Assembly (NCBI GenBank): GCA_002451015.1
Contig: DKBB01000258.1
Location: forward strand, 11,359 to 19,475
Origin: Acidobacteria bacterium UBA6911
GTDB taxonomy: Bacteria > Acidobacteriota > UBA6911
Reading direction: 5' to 3'
Length of the DNA stretch: 8,117 nucleotides
Position numbers and translations under genes: made by a program. Each line of letters opens with the position of its first letter. Position 1 is the first letter of the stretch. The notes beneath the pieces are model-generated. The model was given only the letters and a program-made list of their open reading frames with translations, did no database searches and was not told where the DNA came from. Shown piece after piece: positions 5,433 to 8,117 of this stretch.

Positions 5433-7145
5433 CTATTCCTCGTACCGGATCGGCAGGTATTCCGGTATCCACATGGCCCGGCGAACCGTCTCCTCGAGCC
5501 CTTCAAGAATTTCCTCTTCAGCATGCCCCTCTTCTACCGCTCGCCGTATGGTCGCGCAGGCGACCGCATGGGAACATTCCCGAATTCGGTTTAAGTCGGG
5601 GTAGACGGCGGTTTCGTTCAGGTCTTTTTGTGTCACCATTGCAGCCATCGCCTTGGCGGCATCGAGGAACATGCTGTCCGTCACGCGACGGGCACGGGAA
5701 ACCGTGACTCCCAATCCTACTCCGGGGAAAATCAGGGCGTTGTTTGCCTGGCCGATACGAAAACGTTTTCCGTTCCTTTCCACCGGATCAAAGGGACTGC
5801 CTGTTGCGACGATGGCCCTTCCTTCGGACCATGACAGGACGTCCGCGGGTCTGGCTTCGGACTTGGAAGTGGGGTTGGAAAGGGGGAAGATTACAGGCCG
5901 TTCATTGTATTCGGCCATTTTCCGTACAATGGTTTCCGTGAACATTCCGGTGTGGCCTGATGTGCCGATCAAAACGGCCGGCTTAACATTGTCGATTGTC
6001 TCTTCGAGACTGATCCCGGATCTGTCTTTGCAGGCATAGCCGCTGATTTCCGAGCCGGAGCGGGCAAACCTGAGTTTGAAGTCGTCCAGGCCAGCGCGAT
6101 CCTTGATGCAAAGACCCCGGCTGTCTACCGTCCAGATACGTTCAATGGCTTCCTGTTCGCTGAGCCCGTCCTCCCGCAAGGCTGCGACAATGAGGTCCGA
6201 GATCCCCTGTGCCGACGCGCCGGCGCCGGCAAAAACAATCCTCTGTTCGGCCATACGCTTGCCTGTTATCCGCAATGCGCTGTAGAGGCCTGCAAGGACG
6301 ACGCCGGCGGTTCCCTGTATATCGTCGTTGAAGGAACACAACTCGTCGCGGAACCGGTTGAGTTGCCGGATTGCATTACCCTTCAGGAAATCCTCCCACT
6401 GCAGGCAGACAAGGGGGAATACTTTCTTTACGGCTTTCACGAATTCATCGATAAATTCCTGATAGGCTTCCCCTCGAACGCGTTTTTGCCGCAGGCCGAT
6501 ATAGAGAGGATCGTTCAGCCTCTCCTCGTTATCGGTTCCGACATCAAGGGTGATGGGGATTGTGCTGTAGGGAGAAACGCCAGCGCACAGGGTGTACAGG
6601 CATAGTTTCCCGATAGGGATGCCCATGCCCCCGGCTCCCTGGTCACCGAGGCCCAGAATGCGCTCCCCGTCTGTTACGACGATTATGGACGGATTGTCGA
6701 TGCCGACGTTTTTGAGAATGCGGGCAATGTTGTGCTGGTCGTTGTAGCTTATGTAAACCCCGCGTCCCCGCCTGTATATGTGGGAGAATTTCTGACAGGC
6801 TTCGCCCACGACCGGGGTGTAGACGACAGGCATCATTTCTTCGATATGTTCCAGCAGCAGTCGATAGTAGAGAATTTCATTCCGGTCCTGAAGAGCCGTC
6901 AGGTAGATGAATTTCTCAATGTTTGTTGTCTTGCTCGAAAAATTTTCGTACGTTCGATTGAGCTGCTGCTTCATGTTGGATATCTGCGGAGGGAGCAATC
7001 CCGCCAGATCCAGCTCCTCCCGTTCCCGGGCGGAGAAAGCGGTGCCTTTGTTGATTTCATAATCGAACAGCAATGCACGGCCTTTGGTGGGAACGGCCAT
7101 GTAGCGTTGCCCCGTAGCGTGGTCGATCTTGATGCTGAAGTTCAT
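5433..7145 (-). CDS. maeA: NAD-type malic enzyme (malate to pyruvate plus CO2)
   Basis: This 570-residue protein matches the long SfcA/MaeA class of malic enzyme (E. coli MaeA is 565 residues). Visible are the YTPVVGEACQ segment with the catalytic Tyr109, GLGDQGAGGMGIPIGK with catalytic Lys180, the metal-site acids E251-D252 and D275 in the family signature FNDDIQGTA (272-280), the dinucleotide loop GAGASAQG (307-314), VDSRG (340-344), SNPTSKSEA (423-431) and GQANNALIFPGVGLG (465-479). All catalytic landmarks are intact, so it should oxidatively decarboxylate malate to pyruvate with a divalent metal. NAD use is the family expectation and was not tested. The ATG at 7145 has AGAGGA just upstream. 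It lies 95 bases after the DUF2892 gene on the same strand and converges with the second Ldh2 gene. With those two dehydrogenases it suggests a C4/C3 acid node. The symbol follows the E. coli orthologue by class. Confidence 0.97.
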   Translation of the reverse strand: MNFSIKIDHATGQRYMAVPTKGRALLFDYEINKGTAFSAREREELDLAGLLPPQISNMKQQLNRTYENFSSKTTNIEKFIYLTALQDRNEILYYRLLLEHIEEMMPVVYTPVVGEACQKFSHIYRRGRGVYISYNDQHNIARILKNVGIDNPSIIVVTDGERILGLGDQGAGGMGIPIGKLCLYTLCAGVSPYSTIPITLDVGTDNEERLNDPLYIGLRQKRVRGEAYQEFIDEFVKAVKKVFPLVCLQWEDFLKGNAIRQLNRFRDELCSFNDDIQGTAGVVLAGLYSALRITGKRMAEQRIVFAGAGASAQGISDLIVAALREDGLSEQEAIERIWTVDSRGLCIKDRAGLDDFKLRFARSGSEISGYACKDRSGISLEETIDNVKPAVLIGTSGHTGMFTETIVRKMAEYNERPVIFPLSNPTSKSEARPADVLSWSEGRAIVATGSPFDPVERNGKRFRIGQANNALIFPGVGLGVTVSRARRVTDSMFLDAAKAMAAMVTQKDLNETAVYPDLNRIRECSHAVACATIRRAVEEGHAEEEILEGLEETVRRAMWIPEYLPIRYEE

Positions 7146-7240
7146 CGTGTCCTCTTTCTATTTCAAACAGGGATCCTGGTAAAAACAGGTTCGGTCTGTG
7201 TGATGAGACGCAAACAAGCCGGAATTGTTTCGGGTCCTGG

Positions 7241-7444
7241 TTATTCAGCGGTATTGCCCCGTTTCACTCCAAGTTTGACCAGGATGTTTTCCATCAGGCA
7301 CCATTGCGTCAGGGCCGACTGAAAAAGGTTCAGTCCCACGAAGGCTGTAAACCAGAGCCAGTAGGGATGGACCCAGTGCGCAAGCGCCAGGCTGATCAAT
7401 ATGAAGCTTCCGGCAAACAATCGAATCCATCTTTCGACAACCAT
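7241..7444 (-). CDS. Small DUF2892 (YgaP-type) inner-membrane protein
   Basis: This 67-residue protein has two hydrophobic segments, about 6-24 and 29-47, and the DUF2892 (PF11127) pattern: VERWIRLFAG at the start, FVGLNLFQSALTQWC in the second segment, and a LGVKRG tail. The ATG at 7444 is chosen because AAAGGA lies about eight bases upstream; an ATG at 7453 would abut the AGG with no spacing. The usual Cys-Pro pair of the family reads C49-L here. It lies between an RND efflux permease upstream (211 bases) and the malic enzyme downstream. From general recollection, genes of this family often accompany RND pumps or rhodanese proteins. The function of the family is not established. It may travel with the pump operon, though hairpins in the gap could separate them. 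Confidence 0.85.
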   Translation of the reverse strand: MVVERWIRLFAGSFILISLALAHWVHPYWLWFTAFVGLNLFQSALTQWCLMENILVKLGVKRGNTAE

Positions 7445-7514
7445 AATAAACATCCTTTCCGGAAATACTGTCGAGCTGAACTGATTGAGCCTGAATCCAT
7501 GGAGCCGCATTGTT

Positions 7515-7556
7515 ACGGGAGGTTTCCCGTTTCCCCTGCATCCTGAATAAGGATGC
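7515..7556. repeat. Pair of short perfect hairpins upstream of the DUF2892 gene
   Basis: ACGGGA (7515-7520) with TCCCGT (7525-7530) forms a six-pair stem with loop GGTT. GCATCC (7538-7543) with GGATGC (7551-7556) forms another with a seven-base loop. The two are only seven bases apart, in the gap between the RND and DUF2892 genes. No T-run follows either on the minus strand. They may be transcript-processing, termination or operator elements. Confidence 0.5.
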
Positions 7557-7574
7557 CGCATGGAAAAAGGGGAA

Positions 7575-7590
7575 ATCCGGCTTTACGGAT
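7575..7590 (-). terminator. Possible terminator downstream of the RND permease gene
   Basis: On the minus strand ATCCG (7590-7586), a six-base loop and CGGAT (7579-7575) form a short stem, followed by TTCCCC and then a run of T (complement of the A-run at 7564-7568). It lies 66 bases after the RND stop. The stem is only five pairs and the T-run is displaced by a few C, so this is a weak call. Confidence 0.35.
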
Positions 7591-7655
7591 CCAGACTGTG
7601 TTTTTCATATATAAAATTGCATACCTTAAAAATCCCCGATAGGGCATCGCCGACC

Positions 7656-8117
7656 TTAAGCCGGGTCTGCGGCCTTCGGCGGCAACGGGGAATGTTTCAA
7701 TTCACGGCCGCGCATCATGTAAAACAGGACCGGAACCGTCATGCGACTCAGCAGCAGGGAAGCGACCTCCCCCGCCATCAGCGAGATCGCCAGGCCCTGG
7801 AATATCGGGTCGAACAGTATCACGGCGGCGCCAACGACAACCGCCGCGGCGGTGAGCATCATGGGGCGGAAGCGCACGGCGCCTGCGTCTACGACAGCCT
7901 GGGATAAAGACTCTCCGTGGCTGAGGCGAAGCTCTATGAAGTCCACCAGGATAATTGAATTCCGTACTACGATACCTGCACCGGCGATGAATCCGATCAT
8001 GGATGTCGCGGTGAAGAAGGCTCCCATCGCCCAGTGCATCGGCAGGATGCCGACCAGGGAAAAGGGAATCGCGGCCATGATCACCAGGGGGGTTTTAAAA
8101 CTCTGGAACCAGGCGAC
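7656..8117 (-). CDS. RND efflux permease, C-terminal 153 residues (5' end outside window)
   Basis: The frame is open to the window edge (base 8117), so only the C-terminus is seen. The visible part has the last membrane helices of an AcrB/HAE1-type resistance-nodulation-division permease: [22 protein letters not shown], then [21 protein letters not shown], a loop [24 protein letters not shown], a helix around [10 protein letters not shown], and [22 protein letters not shown], followed by a polar tail. These are standard family landmarks; the proton-relay residues of helix 4 and the porter domains lie outside. It would export compounds across the envelope using proton force, with a periplasmic adaptor and an outer-membrane channel, probably encoded upstream. 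The subfamily (drug, solvent or metal) cannot be told from this piece. The DUF2892 gene follows on the same strand. Confidence 0.94.
   Translation of the reverse strand, partial: VAWFQSFKTPLVIMAAIPFSLVGILPMHWAMGAFFTATSMIGFIAGAGIVVRNSIILVDFIELRLSHGESLSQAVVDAGAVRFRPMMLTAAAVVVGAAVILFDPIFQGLAISLMAGEVASLLLSRMTVPVLFYMMRGRELKHSPLPPKAADPA

Noticed and set aside
6732..7322. 196-codon plus-strand open frame
   Set aside because: It is antisense to the malic enzyme with no family features or ribosome site seen.

Overview
The window looks like bacterial chromosome from a Desulfobacterota (former delta-proteobacterial) sulfate reducer or syntroph. This is inferred from the histidine kinase style (Cys-bearing tandem PAS domains and the unusual H-box SVSHGIKG), from the small five-Cys protein, and from the mix of Ldh2-type dehydrogenases with a malic enzyme. 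The guess rests on protein style only and no species can be named. No phage, transposase, CRISPR, tRNA or rRNA signal was seen. Every gap between genes is shorter than about 220 bases.

Layout, left to right. (1) Bases 1-1771, plus strand: the 3' part of a tandem-PAS sensor histidine kinase, then a single-domain response regulator. This is a two-component pair whose output partner is not visible. (2) Bases 1772-1930: a convergent gap carrying a seven-unit ACGTNNN tandem repeat and a small perfect hairpin. (3) Bases 1931-4110, minus strand: a HAD-fold soluble P-type-ATPase-like protein, then after a 206-base gap a canonical Ldh2-family 2-hydroxyacid dehydrogenase with a TTG start, then a 104-residue Cys-containing protein. 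(4) Bases 4111-4324: a divergent gap holding a 49-base hairpin that folds best as plus-strand RNA, and a second, smaller inverted repeat. (5) Bases 4325-5311, plus strand: a second Ldh2-family protein that appears to lack the catalytic and substrate-side histidines of the family. (6) Bases 5312-5432: a convergent gap with a long inverted repeat. (7) Bases 5433-8117, minus strand: a complete NAD-type malic enzyme, a 67-residue DUF2892-type membrane protein, and the C-terminal end of an RND efflux permease that continues beyond the window. Transcription order on this strand is RND, DUF2892, malic enzyme.

How the parts may fit: the two Ldh2 proteins and the malic enzyme all belong to families that act on malate, lactate or related 2-hydroxyacids, so the centre of the window may be a C3/C4 acid oxidation locus. 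The HAD protein and the five-Cys protein are accessory genes of unknown role. The RND/DUF2892 pair and the two-component pair look like separate neighbouring modules. The most noteworthy items are the catalytically altered Ldh2 paralogue and the structured leader in front of it.
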